In this document: piece by piece, positions 7,744 through 15,196 of the stretch | How the letters are laid out: every line of letters starts with the position of its first letter | How positions within the stretch are numbered: position 1 is the stretch's first letter | From: Chloroflexota bacterium | GTDB lineage: Bacteria; Chloroflexota; Dehalococcoidia; Lucifugimonadales; UBA826 | Direction of reading: 5' to 3' | Length of the DNA stretch: 27,080 nt | NCBI GenBank assembly: GCA_002718095.1 | Contig: PBDP01000008.1 | Span: forward strand, 46,091-73,170 | Position numbers and translations under genes: made by a program | The notes under the pieces: generated by a model | Databases searched by the model: none | Told to the model about the DNA's origin: nothing | What the model saw: only the letters and a program-made list of their open reading frames with translations

Positions 7744-8877
7744 TTGGGTAATAATAAAATGATCCCTCGCAATTCAAAATCTAGGTTACCTAATCCAGAT
7801 GATTTTTCTAACTACCTTACTAATGACCAAATCATTGAGCTTGCTAAAGAAAGATTAGACCAAGGTCCATGGGATTATTTAGTCGGGGCATCTGAGTCTG
7901 AAACAACACAAAGACGAAACAGATTAGCATTTGATAAAGTGGGTTTTAGGCCTCGTGTTTTGATAGACGTAAGCACTATTGATAATTCAACTGAATTTAT
8001 TGGACAAACATTAAGGATTCCTGTATTACTGGCACCAATTGGATCATTGCAAGTATTTGATTCTAAAGGTGGCATCACAGTAGCTAAAGCTGCAGAAAAA
8101 TTTGGAACTATCCAAGTTGTCAGTTCTGTTACAGAGCCATCTCTTGAAGAGACTATGGAATCTTCAAGTTTCTCTAAAATATTTCAATTATACGTTCAAG
8201 GCGATTGGGAATGGACAAAAAACATGATATCAAGGGCAGAAGAAGCCGGATACAAAGCCTTATGCATTACTGTTGATACTGCAGTTTATAGTCGTAGAGA
8301 AAGACCTATGTTGAGTAATTGGATTCCTATTTCACAACGAAACAAAGTCGACCCCAAGTGGAGAGCATCTCTTACATGGGATGATATAGATAAAATTAAA
8401 AACTTCACATCTTTACCAGTAATGCTTAAAGGAATTGCTACATCTGAAGATGCCTCAATAGGGATTGAACATGGAGTAGATTCTATTTGGGTATCTAATC
8501 ACGGAGGTCGTCAATTAGACCACGGGAAAGGATCCTTAGATATATTACCTGAGGTTGTTGATGCAGTTTCAGGCAAAGCATCAATAATACTAGATGGTGG
8601 AATACAACGGGGTAGTGATGTTGTAAAAGCACTTATAATGGGCGCAAATGCAGTTGCAATTGGAAAGATGCAAGGATGGGGATTAGCAGCTGGAGGACTT
8701 GATGGACTAGTTAGGGTGTTAGAAATATTAGAGGATGAAATAAGAGTCACAATGGGATTATTAGGGGTTAGATCATTTAAAGAATTAAATGTTAATTTAA
8801 TATGCAAGACAGAGCCCGTAAGTATACCGCATGAAATGAGTTCATGGGTTAATAAGTCAGAAGATAGAATACTTTAA
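7744..8877 (+). CDS. FMN-dependent 2-hydroxyacid oxidase/dehydrogenase
   Basis: 377 residues forming one FMN-binding TIM barrel of the glycolate oxidase/L-lactate dehydrogenase family. Expected active-site residues are present: Tyr45 (WDYLVGA, equivalent to Tyr24 of spinach glycolate oxidase), Tyr150 (FQLY), Asp178 (TVDT), the RRER arginines near 184-187, Lys229 (MLKG), His253 and Arg256 (SNHGGRQLD), and the DGGIQRGSDVVKAL phosphate loop near 284. The usual IGR at the FMN phosphate is IGK here (Lys308). The stretch between the RRER arginine and the next barrel strand is short compared with glycolate oxidase, so the lid loop is reduced. Known reaction: oxidation of an (S)-2-hydroxyacid to the 2-oxoacid. 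Whether the acceptor is oxygen or a quinone/cytochrome cannot be told. The UUG start is chosen because GGAG lies seven bases upstream; the ATG at 7759 has none. Confidence 0.88.
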   Translation: MGNNKMIPRNSKSRLPNPDDFSNYLTNDQIIELAKERLDQGPWDYLVGASESETTQRRNRLAFDKVGFRPRVLIDVSTIDNSTEFIGQTLRIPVLLAPIGSLQVFDSKGGITVAKAAEKFGTIQVVSSVTEPSLEETMESSSFSKIFQLYVQGDWEWTKNMISRAEEAGYKALCITVDTAVYSRRERPMLSNWIPISQRNKVDPKWRASLTWDDIDKIKNFTSLPVMLKGIATSEDASIGIEHGVDSIWVSNHGGRQLDHGKGSLDILPEVVDAVSGKASIILDGGIQRGSDVVKALIMGANAVAIGKMQGWGLAAGGLDGLVRVLEILEDEIRVTMGLLGVRSFKELNVNLICKTEPVSIPHEMSSWVNKSEDRIL

Positions 8878-8962
8878 TAAATATTAATAGCCCAAAACTG
8901 TGCCCTTTTGATATCCTCACATAAATTACAAGATCAAATATTTAGTTGGTTGCTTAGAGATA

Positions 8963-9715
8963 TCACCTTATGCATAAAGAAGGCTCTATGGAGCAAGCCT
9001 TATCAGAATCTTGTTTATCAAAATCAGTTTGCCCTAAAATCCCATAAATTAATGATCGATTATAGTAAGCATCTGCGTAATAAGGATCCAAGTATATAGC
9101 TTTAGAATAATCGTTCAAGGCATCTGCATATAACTCTAAATTATAGTAATTAAGGCCTCTATATAGATAAGCACTGGCGTCATTTTGATCCAGATATATT
9201 ACACTAGTTAAATCTGAGACAGCTTTATCAAATTCTTGCATTTTATAATGGGCAAGAGCTTTATATGAGTAAGCTTTTTTATAAGTAGGATCTATTCTAA
9301 TAGCTTTAGAATAATCTTTAACAGATTCTAATAAATTATCAAGTTCAGAATATGCAACCGCTCTATTGAAATATGCTTCTTTATATTCAGGATCAAGCAA
9401 AATCGCATTTGTATAATCAATAATCGCATCTTCAAAAAGGTTTAAATTATAATAATTTAGCCCTCTATAAAAATAAGATTTGGATACATTAATCTCATAA
9501 GATATAGCTACAGATAAATAATTTATTGATTCTGTATAATTACCTGCTCGACCAAACTCAAGTCCTTTTGAATAATATTCAAGTGGTTGAATTTCACTGT
9601 TTATTATAATGCTAGTATCAGTACTCGAATCATCTTCCACAAAGAAATAATTACAAGCTAAGCTTATAAAAAGTAATGATATCGCAAAAAATAGTTTAAA
9701 AAGCAAAACACACAA
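8963..9715 (-). CDS. TPR-repeat lipoprotein
   Basis: The open frame runs back through tRNA-Glu to 9799, but that part is tRNA and cannot be protein. Usable starts after the tRNA are UUG at 9715 (chosen) and UUG at 9706; neither has a Shine-Dalgarno. From 9715 the protein begins with a charged-hydrophobic signal (K7, then a leucine/phenylalanine-rich core) and a lipobox ISLAC with the lipidated Cys at residue 21, so it should be anchored to a membrane on the outside. The rest is about six tetratricopeptide repeats with the usual AIxDYxKAIxLDPxYxxAYxNR pattern; the sequence YRGLNYYNL occurs twice, showing recent internal duplication. 250 residues from this start. TPR proteins bind other proteins; the partner is unknown. 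It probably shares the tRNA-Glu transcript. Confidence 0.75.
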   Translation of the reverse strand: MCVLLFKLFFAISLLFISLACNYFFVEDDSSTDTSIIINSEIQPLEYYSKGLEFGRAGNYTESINYLSVAISYEINVSKSYFYRGLNYYNLNLFEDAIIDYTNAILLDPEYKEAYFNRAVAYSELDNLLESVKDYSKAIRIDPTYKKAYSYKALAHYKMQEFDKAVSDLTSVIYLDQNDASAYLYRGLNYYNLELYADALNDYSKAIYLDPYYADAYYNRSLIYGILGQTDFDKQDSDKACSIEPSLCIR

Positions 9716-9720
9716 TTTAA

Positions 9721-9797
9721 TGGTGACCCCAGCGGGATTCGAACCCGCGATTTCCGGCGTGAAAGGCCAGCGTCCTGGACCGCTAGACGATGGGGCC
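9721..9797 (-). tRNA. tRNA-Glu (anticodon TTC)
   Basis: Read on the minus strand, the gene folds into a full cloverleaf. The acceptor stem GGCCCCA pairs with TGGGGTC with one G-U pair. The D arm is GTC/GAC, and the anticodon stem CTGGC/GCCGG holds the loop CTTTCAC, giving anticodon TTC. The T arm GCGGG-TTCGAAT-CCCGC is perfect. Discriminator A and an encoded CCA end the gene (plus-strand TGG at 9721-9723). It reads GAA and GAG codons and also supplies tetrapyrrole synthesis in organisms using the C5 route. It sits between a membrane-protein gene and a lipoprotein gene on the same strand. Confidence 0.97.
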
Positions 9798-9818
9798 ATG
9801 AAAATAATTATTGAATTA

Positions 9819-9847
9819 AGTATATTTAGGGATACTCATTCATGCAA
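9819..9847 (-). promoter_or_regulatory. Sigma70-type promoter of tRNA-Glu
   Basis: On the minus strand TTGCAT (9847-9842) is followed after exactly 17 bp by TATACT (9824-9819). The start point would be near 9812, giving about 15 bases of leader before the tRNA 5' end at 9797. This is the best-formed promoter I find in the window and would also drive the lipoprotein gene. Confidence 0.65.
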
Positions 9848-9869
9848 GATATAATTACAAATTTACATT

Positions 9870-10523
9870 TTATTGCTGATAAAGTTTTCTTCCTAAAGTA
9901 ATAGCCCAAACAGAAAAAACAACGTATGTGATTCCTTTTAAAGGGTTAGCAATGCTTAAAATATATTCAGTTCTGTCTAATAGGATAACTCCTTGAATTA
10001 AGATGCCTAAAAACATAAAAGCAGAAACAATGTAAGCAAGAGGTTGATTATATGAATCTCTATTAGCTGAAACTGATAATGCAATTATTAACATTCCGAT
10101 ACTACCCAAAAAACCTGCATATGAAGCCATTCCGGTACTGACTACAGCAGCAGGCCATCCCGGTGCTCCAAGCCAAACAATGCTTTGTGTAACACCCCAA
10201 GCAGCAGCAGAAATAATTATGCTAGCGACAAAAAAATTCATTCCTGCTTTGTAAAAGTGAGAGAATTTTTCTAAAGTTTCAGATAAGACAGAGAAACCAA
10301 AAATGGAAAATGTCAAAAAGACTGGAACTAAAAGTAAAGGAAGTCGAATCCAAATATCTAATTCTGACTGTTCCCTTGCTATAACGCTCCAATCCATCTG
10401 ATCAATAGAAGTAGAAGATAAGATAGGAGGTATTGCAATAAAAATAATATATAAAAGAGTAGCTAAGCTTGGTCCTAACATAAGGGTTAGACCTGCTAAT
10501 TTAGTTTCAGAAAGATCCGACAT
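9870..10523 (-). CDS. Six-helix integral membrane protein of unknown function
   Basis: 217 residues. Hydrophobic segments lie at about 9-33, 58-82, 94-117, 128-152, 163-182 and 194-212, with short charged loops (for example KFSHFYK and SANRDSYNQ). No motif lets me name a family; it is not a recognisable transporter, sensor or enzyme. The ATG at 10523 has AGGAG nine bases upstream. It lies 69 bp after argC in the same direction with no terminator visible, so it may be in the nth-argC transcription unit, but nothing ties it to arginine synthesis. Confidence 0.75.
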   Translation of the reverse strand: MSDLSETKLAGLTLMLGPSLATLLYIIFIAIPPILSSTSIDQMDWSVIAREQSELDIWIRLPLLLVPVFLTFSIFGFSVLSETLEKFSHFYKAGMNFFVASIIISAAAWGVTQSIVWLGAPGWPAAVVSTGMASYAGFLGSIGMLIIALSVSANRDSYNQPLAYIVSAFMFLGILIQGVILLDRTEYILSIANPLKGITYVVFSVWAITLGRKLYQQ

Positions 10524-10592
10524 AGTAAATATCTCCTAGTTAGCAAAACTATTAAAATATATAGCAACAAAAACAAGTTTAGTGAAACATAA

Positions 10593-11627
10593 TTAAGGAT
10601 ATATTGCCATATTCATTAATCCTAAATGTTCAGGAATATCACACATAATGTTCATATTTTGTATGGCTTGCCCTGCCGCTCCTTTAACTAAATTGTCTAT
10701 ACAACTAATTACGAGTAATTTATTTTCATTGTAATCAATAGTTGGATATATATGGCAATAATTACTTCCTAGCGTATGTTTAGTGGCTGGTGGCGAATCT
10801 TGTACATTCACAAAAGGTTCTTTTTGATAATAATTTTTGTAGATAGTTTGTACAGAACTCGACAAGTTAGTGTTATTTTTTTTAAATGATTCAGATAAAG
10901 GAGCATAAATGGTTGCTAAAATACCTCTATTCATTGGAATTAAATGTGGTACAAAAGTTACAGAAATATTTTCATTTGATATAAGAGATAATTCTTGTTT
11001 TATTTCAGGCATATGTCTATGTCCGTCTAATCCATATGCACTCACACTTTCATCAACCTCATCAAAATGAGTTTTTAAAGACAATCCCCTACCGGCCCCA
11101 GAGACTCCAGATTTAGCGTCTATTAAAATATCAGTTGAAATAATTTTAGATTCTAAAGCAGGAGCTAAGCCTAATATTGAGGCAGTAGGATAACAACCTG
11201 GGTTACCAACCACATTACTTTTAGATATATCTGAACGGTAAAGTTCAGGAAGTCCGTATACACTATCTTGTAAAAATTCAGGGCAAGGATGTTTTGAACT
11301 ATACCATTTTTCATAAACTTTCAAATCTTTTAGTCTAAAATCTGCAGCTATATCTATGCATTTAATTCCACTAGAAATAACACTTTTCAAAGCTTCTGCA
11401 CTAAAAACATTTGGAAGAGCTGAAAAAACAAAATCCAATGATCCAGATATTTCAGGTTCTATTGTAAGGTCAATATCATGTAAATGAGGCAGAATTTCAT
11501 TAACTTTTTTACCAACTGCACTCCTACCTGTTACAGATACAATTTCAACTTCAGGATGTCTAGAAAGTATCCTCGCAAGTTCCATCCCTGAATAGCCGGT
11601 TACATTTATAATTCCAACTTTTAACAT
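10593..11627 (-). CDS. argC: N-acetyl-gamma-glutamyl-phosphate reductase
   Basis: 344 residues from the ATG at 11627. An in-frame ATG six bases earlier (11633) stands only two bases from the GAGG ribosome-binding site, whereas 11627 is eight bases from it. N-terminal NADP-binding motif VTGYSGMELARIL, catalytic Cys145 in GNPGCYPT, catalytic His in GHRHMPEI near 202-209, and the SGVSGAGRG loop near 173-181 all match type-1 ArgC. It performs the third step of arginine synthesis, reducing N-acetylglutamyl phosphate to the semialdehyde in the cytoplasm. No other arg gene adjoins it; argH is 5 kb away in another operon. A perfect TATAAT on the minus strand at 11668-11663 may be the -10 of its own promoter, although the -35 is poor. 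Confidence 0.95.
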   Translation of the reverse strand: MLKVGIINVTGYSGMELARILSRHPEVEIVSVTGRSAVGKKVNEILPHLHDIDLTIEPEISGSLDFVFSALPNVFSAEALKSVISSGIKCIDIAADFRLKDLKVYEKWYSSKHPCPEFLQDSVYGLPELYRSDISKSNVVGNPGCYPTASILGLAPALESKIISTDILIDAKSGVSGAGRGLSLKTHFDEVDESVSAYGLDGHRHMPEIKQELSLISNENISVTFVPHLIPMNRGILATIYAPLSESFKKNNTNLSSSVQTIYKNYYQKEPFVNVQDSPPATKHTLGSNYCHIYPTIDYNENKLLVISCIDNLVKGAAGQAIQNMNIMCDIPEHLGLMNMAIYP

Positions 11628-11694
11628 TGTCATTTCCTCAAAGAGTATGAGAGTATTTTATCATTATAAATGTAATAAAAAATCCCATCTCATT

Positions 11695-12354
11695 TTATGG
11701 TTTATTAGCTTTAAAAGATTTCTTTCGATTTGGATAACATTTTTTACATATCTCACATACTGTCCCGTCGCAACCGCGAGCGGTGCAATATGATCGACCA
11801 TAAAATATCATTTGCAAATGTAATTTATTCCAATTGGCTTCAGGAAATATTTTTTTTAAATCTCTTTCTGTTTCCTTTACATTTCTACCTTTTGTTAATC
11901 CCCAACGTTGTGCTAAACGATGAATATGTGTGTCTACTGGAAATGCAGGATGTCCAAAACCTTGTGACATTACTACACTTGCTGTTTTGTGACCTACTCC
12001 AGGTAAATTTTCTAAAGAAATAAAATTGTCAGGTACTTCTGATGAATATTCTTCAACAAGTATTTTGGAAAGAGCAGAAATATTTTTAGATTTTTGTTCA
12101 GCGAGCCCGCATGGTCTAATAATGGAATAAATATCTTCTATTGCAGTATCCATCATTTGTTTCGGATTATCTGCTATAGCGAATAAATCTGGAGTAACTC
12201 GATTTACCCTTTCATCAGTACACTGAGCGCTCAACAACACCGCGATAAGTAGTTCATACTTATTGCGGTGCTTCAAAGGTATTGGAGTTTTAGGATAAAG
12301 TTCATTTAAGCGATTCATAACAAAATCAGCTCTATCTTTTTTTATCAAAGTCAT
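11695..12354 (-). CDS. nth: Endonuclease III (DNA glycosylase/AP lyase)
   Basis: 219 residues, the usual length. Helix-hairpin-helix LPGVGHKTASVV with catalytic Lys123, and FPVDTHIHR with Asp141; the 18-residue spacing equals that of E. coli Lys120/Asp138. The ELLIAVLLSAQCTD segment near 34-47 is also diagnostic. The C-terminal cysteine cluster differs from the usual C-x6-C-x2-C-x5-C: here it is Cys190, 195, 200, 203 and 206 (C-x4-C-x4-C-x2-C-x2-C), so a 4Fe-4S cluster is likely but with altered spacing. It removes oxidised pyrimidines from DNA and cuts the abasic site. The ATG at 12354 lies close behind AAGG. It may share a transcript with argC, 67 bp downstream. Confidence 0.93.
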   Translation of the reverse strand: MTLIKKDRADFVMNRLNELYPKTPIPLKHRNKYELLIAVLLSAQCTDERVNRVTPDLFAIADNPKQMMDTAIEDIYSIIRPCGLAEQKSKNISALSKILVEEYSSEVPDNFISLENLPGVGHKTASVVMSQGFGHPAFPVDTHIHRLAQRWGLTKGRNVKETERDLKKIFPEANWNKLHLQMIFYGRSYCTARGCDGTVCEICKKCYPNRKKSFKANKP

Positions 12355-12377
12355 TACCTTATTTATACTATGCTTGT

Positions 12378-12386
12378 TGATATAAT
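12378..12386 (+). promoter_or_regulatory. Extended -10 promoter for the kinase-like gene
   Basis: TGATATAAT is a perfect extended -10 (TG-n-TATAAT). The -35 region is poor, as is common for this class. Transcription would begin near 12393, about 24 bases before the UUG start. The region is shared with the divergent nth gene. Confidence 0.5.
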
Positions 12387-12416
12387 AGTCGATATTAGTA
12401 TTTAGGTTATCAAAAT

Positions 12417-13415
12417 TTGTCTATTGTAGGAATAATTGCTAATCCCTTATCAGGAAAAGACATAAGACGTCTTGTGTCTAAAAGTCGTCTTATTCCAAAT
12501 CAAGAAAAAATAAATATCATAACTAGAATACTGTCTGGATTGGAATCGACAGGAGTTAAAGATGTACTTTTTATGCCTGACCGATCAAATATCAGCAAAA
12601 CTGCTGCAGAAAATCATAACGGGAATATTAATAGCCATTTTTTAGAAATGTCTATATTTGATAATCAAATAGATACAACTACAGCAGTAAGTAAAATGAT
12701 AGAACAAAATGTAAAAGCTATAATTGTCCTAGGTGGAGATGGAACTAGTAGAGCTGCAGTAAAAGCAATTGACAGTACCCCGATAATGCCTATATCAACA
12801 GGAACAAATAATGTCTTTCCATACCTAATTGAAGGAACACTTGCAGGTATAGCTACTGGTTGTGTAGCTATAGATTATCCATCATCAATAGATTTTGCCC
12901 CACAACATAAAATACTCGAAGTAGATTTGAACTCTACAAAAAAAGATATAGCTTTAGTAGACATAGCTATATCACATCAAACATTTGTAGGGGCACGTGC
13001 GATATGGGATATAAATTCTGTAAGTGAATTGTTCCTGACTTTTGCAAATCCGGCTAGTATCGGATTGTCTTCAATAGGTGGAATGGTTCATCCAATATTA
13101 AGAACAGAGTCAAAAGGTATGAGAATAGAATTAGAGTCTAAAAATCCAAATCTCTTTGTTAAGGCACCGATAACACCGGGCGAAATATTTAATGTAGGAA
13201 TTTCTATTCACGAATTAATGATTCCAGACAAAAAGTATAGAGTGTCACCTAAATCTTGCACTATTGCATTAGATGGTGAGAGAACAATCCCAGTAAATGA
13301 ACTAGATCAAATAGAAATTTCTTTAAGACTAAATGGCCCTAATGTAATAAATCCATTTAAAACATTACAAGAATACTCAAAGTCAGGACATTTCAGTGAC
13401 CTACTAAGTCTTTGA
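12417..13415 (+). CDS. ATP-NAD/diacylglycerol kinase-fold protein, AcoX-like
   Basis: 332 residues with the kinase-fold motif LGGDGTSRAA at 105-114 and ISTGTNNVFP at 126-135, the two nucleotide-binding motifs shared by NAD kinases and the AcoX group. The N-terminal IIANPLSGKDIRRL is typical of the AcoX-like group (ANP.aGkDiRRL) rather than of NadK, and the sequence continues with a beta-rich C-terminal half. The family probably phosphorylates a nucleotide or cofactor; AcoX itself is associated with acetoin dehydrogenase operons but its reaction is unknown to me. No acetoin genes are near. UUG start; AGG ten bases upstream is a weak ribosome-binding site. Its last 23 bases overlap the convergent TPR gene. 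Family call firm, substrate unknown. Confidence 0.78.
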   Translation: MSIVGIIANPLSGKDIRRLVSKSRLIPNQEKINIITRILSGLESTGVKDVLFMPDRSNISKTAAENHNGNINSHFLEMSIFDNQIDTTTAVSKMIEQNVKAIIVLGGDGTSRAAVKAIDSTPIMPISTGTNNVFPYLIEGTLAGIATGCVAIDYPSSIDFAPQHKILEVDLNSTKKDIALVDIAISHQTFVGARAIWDINSVSELFLTFANPASIGLSSIGGMVHPILRTESKGMRIELESKNPNLFVKAPITPGEIFNVGISIHELMIPDKKYRVSPKSCTIALDGERTIPVNELDQIEISLRLNGPNVINPFKTLQEYSKSGHFSDLLSL

Positions 13416-13914
13416 CGGTCTCATAATCTTTTTTCGCCTTCTCAATAAATCCCATTTCCCAGTATGACATTGCTCGATTATTGTATGCGTACCAATAATT
13501 AGGATCTAATTTTATTGAAGTCGTATAATCAGCTATAGCTTCTTTATATTTTCCTAAATCAGCTAAAACCATACCTCTATTGTTAAAAGCATCTCGATAG
13601 TTAGAATCAAGTTTTATAGCTTTATTGAAATCATTAATTGCCAAATCGAATTGGCCTGTTCCTCTATAAGAAAGACCTCTATTGTTGTAAACAGAGGGAA
13701 TATCAAATTCAAAATTCAAGCTTATGATTTTTGAATAATCCATTATTGCATCTTGATGCTTACCTAAATCTAAATATCCATTACCTCTAGAAAAAAGAAG
13801 TTCATAACTGTTTGGATTTTTTGATAATTCAGAAGTCAAAAAATCTATTACTTCTGAAGTGTAATCACCATCAGTTTTAGAACTTAAATCAGGATTATTT
13901 TTCCAGTTATACAT
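13393..13914 (-). CDS. Small TPR-repeat protein
   Basis: 173 residues with no signal peptide, so cytoplasmic. Four tetratricopeptide repeats from about residue 35 to the end, with pattern GxxxxxLGKYxEAIADYxxxIxLDPNYxxAYNNRA. The purine-rich block AGGGGGG before the ATG at 13914 is a strong ribosome-binding site located across the stop of the upstream methyltransferase gene (8 bp gap), so the two are one operon. Repeat consensus is close to that of the TPR lipoprotein at 8963-9715, suggesting related origin, though this one lacks the lipobox. A binding role only can be inferred. Confidence 0.8.
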   Translation of the reverse strand: MYNWKNNPDLSSKTDGDYTSEVIDFLTSELSKNPNSYELLFSRGNGYLDLGKHQDAIMDYSKIISLNFEFDIPSVYNNRGLSYRGTGQFDLAINDFNKAIKLDSNYRDAFNNRGMVLADLGKYKEAIADYTTSIKLDPNYWYAYNNRAMSYWEMGFIEKAKKDYETVKDLVGH

Positions 13915-13922
13915 TAGCCCCC

Positions 13923-14564
13923 CTATTTAACAGCATATCCAACTATGTTAGGAATTGAAACACCTAAAGGAAACTTCAATGAAAACTCCTTAATGTCAAA
14001 ATCGCTAAATTGAGAACTAGTAATAATCCTCTTTATGTCACGATTCAGATTACATCCTGTGGTCCCCCACTTCCAAAAAGGATTTAATGATTTTTGGATA
14101 AAGTTACCAAAATATTGTGTCGATACAACATGTTCATAGAAATAAAATTTTCCGCCCGGTTTTAAGACCCTATAAGACTCCGAAACAACTTTTTCAACAT
14201 CATCTACCATGCATAAAACAAGAGTTGTAAAAACACTGTCAAAAGAATTATCAGGAATATTTAGATTTTCCCCATAGCAATCAAGTATATCTATATCAAA
14301 ATTCTTACCTGAACACTGTTTAAGTAATTTACGTCTCATATAAATATCAGGTTCTACAGCGGTAAAGGAGTCTGCATTTACTATAAAATCAATATTAGCC
14401 CCAGTCCCTGCACCTATCTCCAAAATATCGCCTGTACACTTACTTGCTGTAGCAAGTCTGTGTGGTATTACTTTATGTTCTACCACTGAATTTAAAATGT
14501 CATACCATTCAGCAAAAAACCATTTTGAATAATTAATATCATTCTCCAATATTAGATCTGACAA
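13923..14564 (-). CDS. Class I SAM-dependent methyltransferase (type 11)
   Basis: 213 residues. SAM-binding motif I ILEIGAGTGAN at 47-57, an acidic residue ending strand 2 (AVEPD near 69-73), NSFDSVFTTLVLCMVDD as the post-II motif, and VLKPGGKFYFYEHV as motif III. The closest general types are small UbiE/METTL7-like methyltransferases acting on lipids, quinones or thiols; LNPFWKWGTTGCNLNRD resembles the C-terminal part of such proteins. The substrate is unknown. The UUG at 14564 is the apparent start with no good ribosome-binding site. First gene of an operon with the small TPR protein. Confidence 0.82.
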   Translation of the reverse strand: MSDLILENDINYSKWFFAEWYDILNSVVEHKVIPHRLATASKCTGDILEIGAGTGANIDFIVNADSFTAVEPDIYMRRKLLKQCSGKNFDIDILDCYGENLNIPDNSFDSVFTTLVLCMVDDVEKVVSESYRVLKPGGKFYFYEHVVSTQYFGNFIQKSLNPFWKWGTTGCNLNRDIKRIITSSQFSDFDIKEFSLKFPLGVSIPNIVGYAVK

Positions 14565-14575
14565 ATATATGTCGT

Positions 14576-14604
14576 TTGTAAAATTTCACTAATATTAATA
14601 TCAT
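14576..14604 (+). promoter_or_regulatory. Promoter for the 184-residue membrane protein
   Basis: TTGTAA at 14576-14581 and TATCAT at 14599-14604 are 17 bp apart (4/6 and 5/6 of consensus). Transcription would begin near 14611, leaving a 31-base leader with GAGG at 14633-14636, five bases before the ATG. Confidence 0.5.
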
Positions 14605-14641
14605 GATCACTGATTAAATATCAAACACAGTCGAGGTTAGA

Positions 14642-15196
14642 ATGAAATCGATAGCCAACATGATACAAGAAGAAAATGTATGTGTCGTATCGGATCCCAA
14701 TGACCATTCAAAAGGCATGATTACTAATTATCAGGGATTTATTAAATACTATATAAATGATTCTAACGGGCATAAATCAGGTCAAATAAGAAATTCAGAA
14801 TTAGACTCAATTCATTACGAAATAAATCCTAATATGAATATTCGTACGATAGTATGGGGAATTCTAGGTTTAATTCTATCGGTTTTAATATATTTTTCAG
14901 TAGAAACTATTACATCAAAAATAACAGGGATTATAATATGTTTTATTCTAATAATTTTTTTGGTAATTGTTAATTCTTCCCAATCAAACAAGTCCAATAT
15001 AATAATTTGTTCAAATAAATCTCAAATTATATTTCCCGTAAAAAATGCTTATAAAAGAAAAAAAGAAATAAGTGAATTTATAAATAAAATACTACACAAT
15101 AGCAGTCATAAAAATAAAACGAATATTCCAATAAATATTTTTTACCAAAATAGAGTCATCCCAAATCATCCTAGCACTCCTAACGAGTTATGTTAA
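14642..15196 (+). CDS. Small two-helix membrane protein, possible PH-like fold
   Basis: 184 residues. A soluble N-terminal stretch (1-65), two adjacent hydrophobic helices (about 67-87 and 91-111), then a soluble part reading IIICSNKSQIIFPV and KKEISEFINKI and a basic, polar tail. A helical hairpin inserted between strands, followed by a strand pair and a helix, is the layout of small bacterial PH-like membrane proteins. This is a structural guess only; I do not recognise the family by sequence. GAGG five bases before the ATG supports the start. The last nine bases overlap the end of convergent tsaD. Function unknown. Confidence 0.65.
   Translation: MKSIANMIQEENVCVVSDPNDHSKGMITNYQGFIKYYINDSNGHKSGQIRNSELDSIHYEINPNMNIRTIVWGILGLILSVLIYFSVETITSKITGIIICFILIIFLVIVNSSQSNKSNIIICSNKSQIIFPVKNAYKRKKEISEFINKILHNSSHKNKTNIPINIFYQNRVIPNHPSTPNELC

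Noticed and set aside
8878-8962. Possible terminator between the FMN enzyme and the lipoprotein gene
   Set aside because: GATATC occurs at both ends, but no G+C-rich stem followed by a T run is present on either strand.
9061-9480. DNA direct repeats in the lipoprotein gene
   Set aside because: They follow the TPR protein repeat (YRGLNYYNL twice) and are explained by it.
9716-9799. N-terminal extension of the TPR lipoprotein through the tRNA gene
   Set aside because: The segment is the antisense-free sequence of tRNA-Glu itself; its apparent peptide is an accident, and the signal peptide begins just after it.
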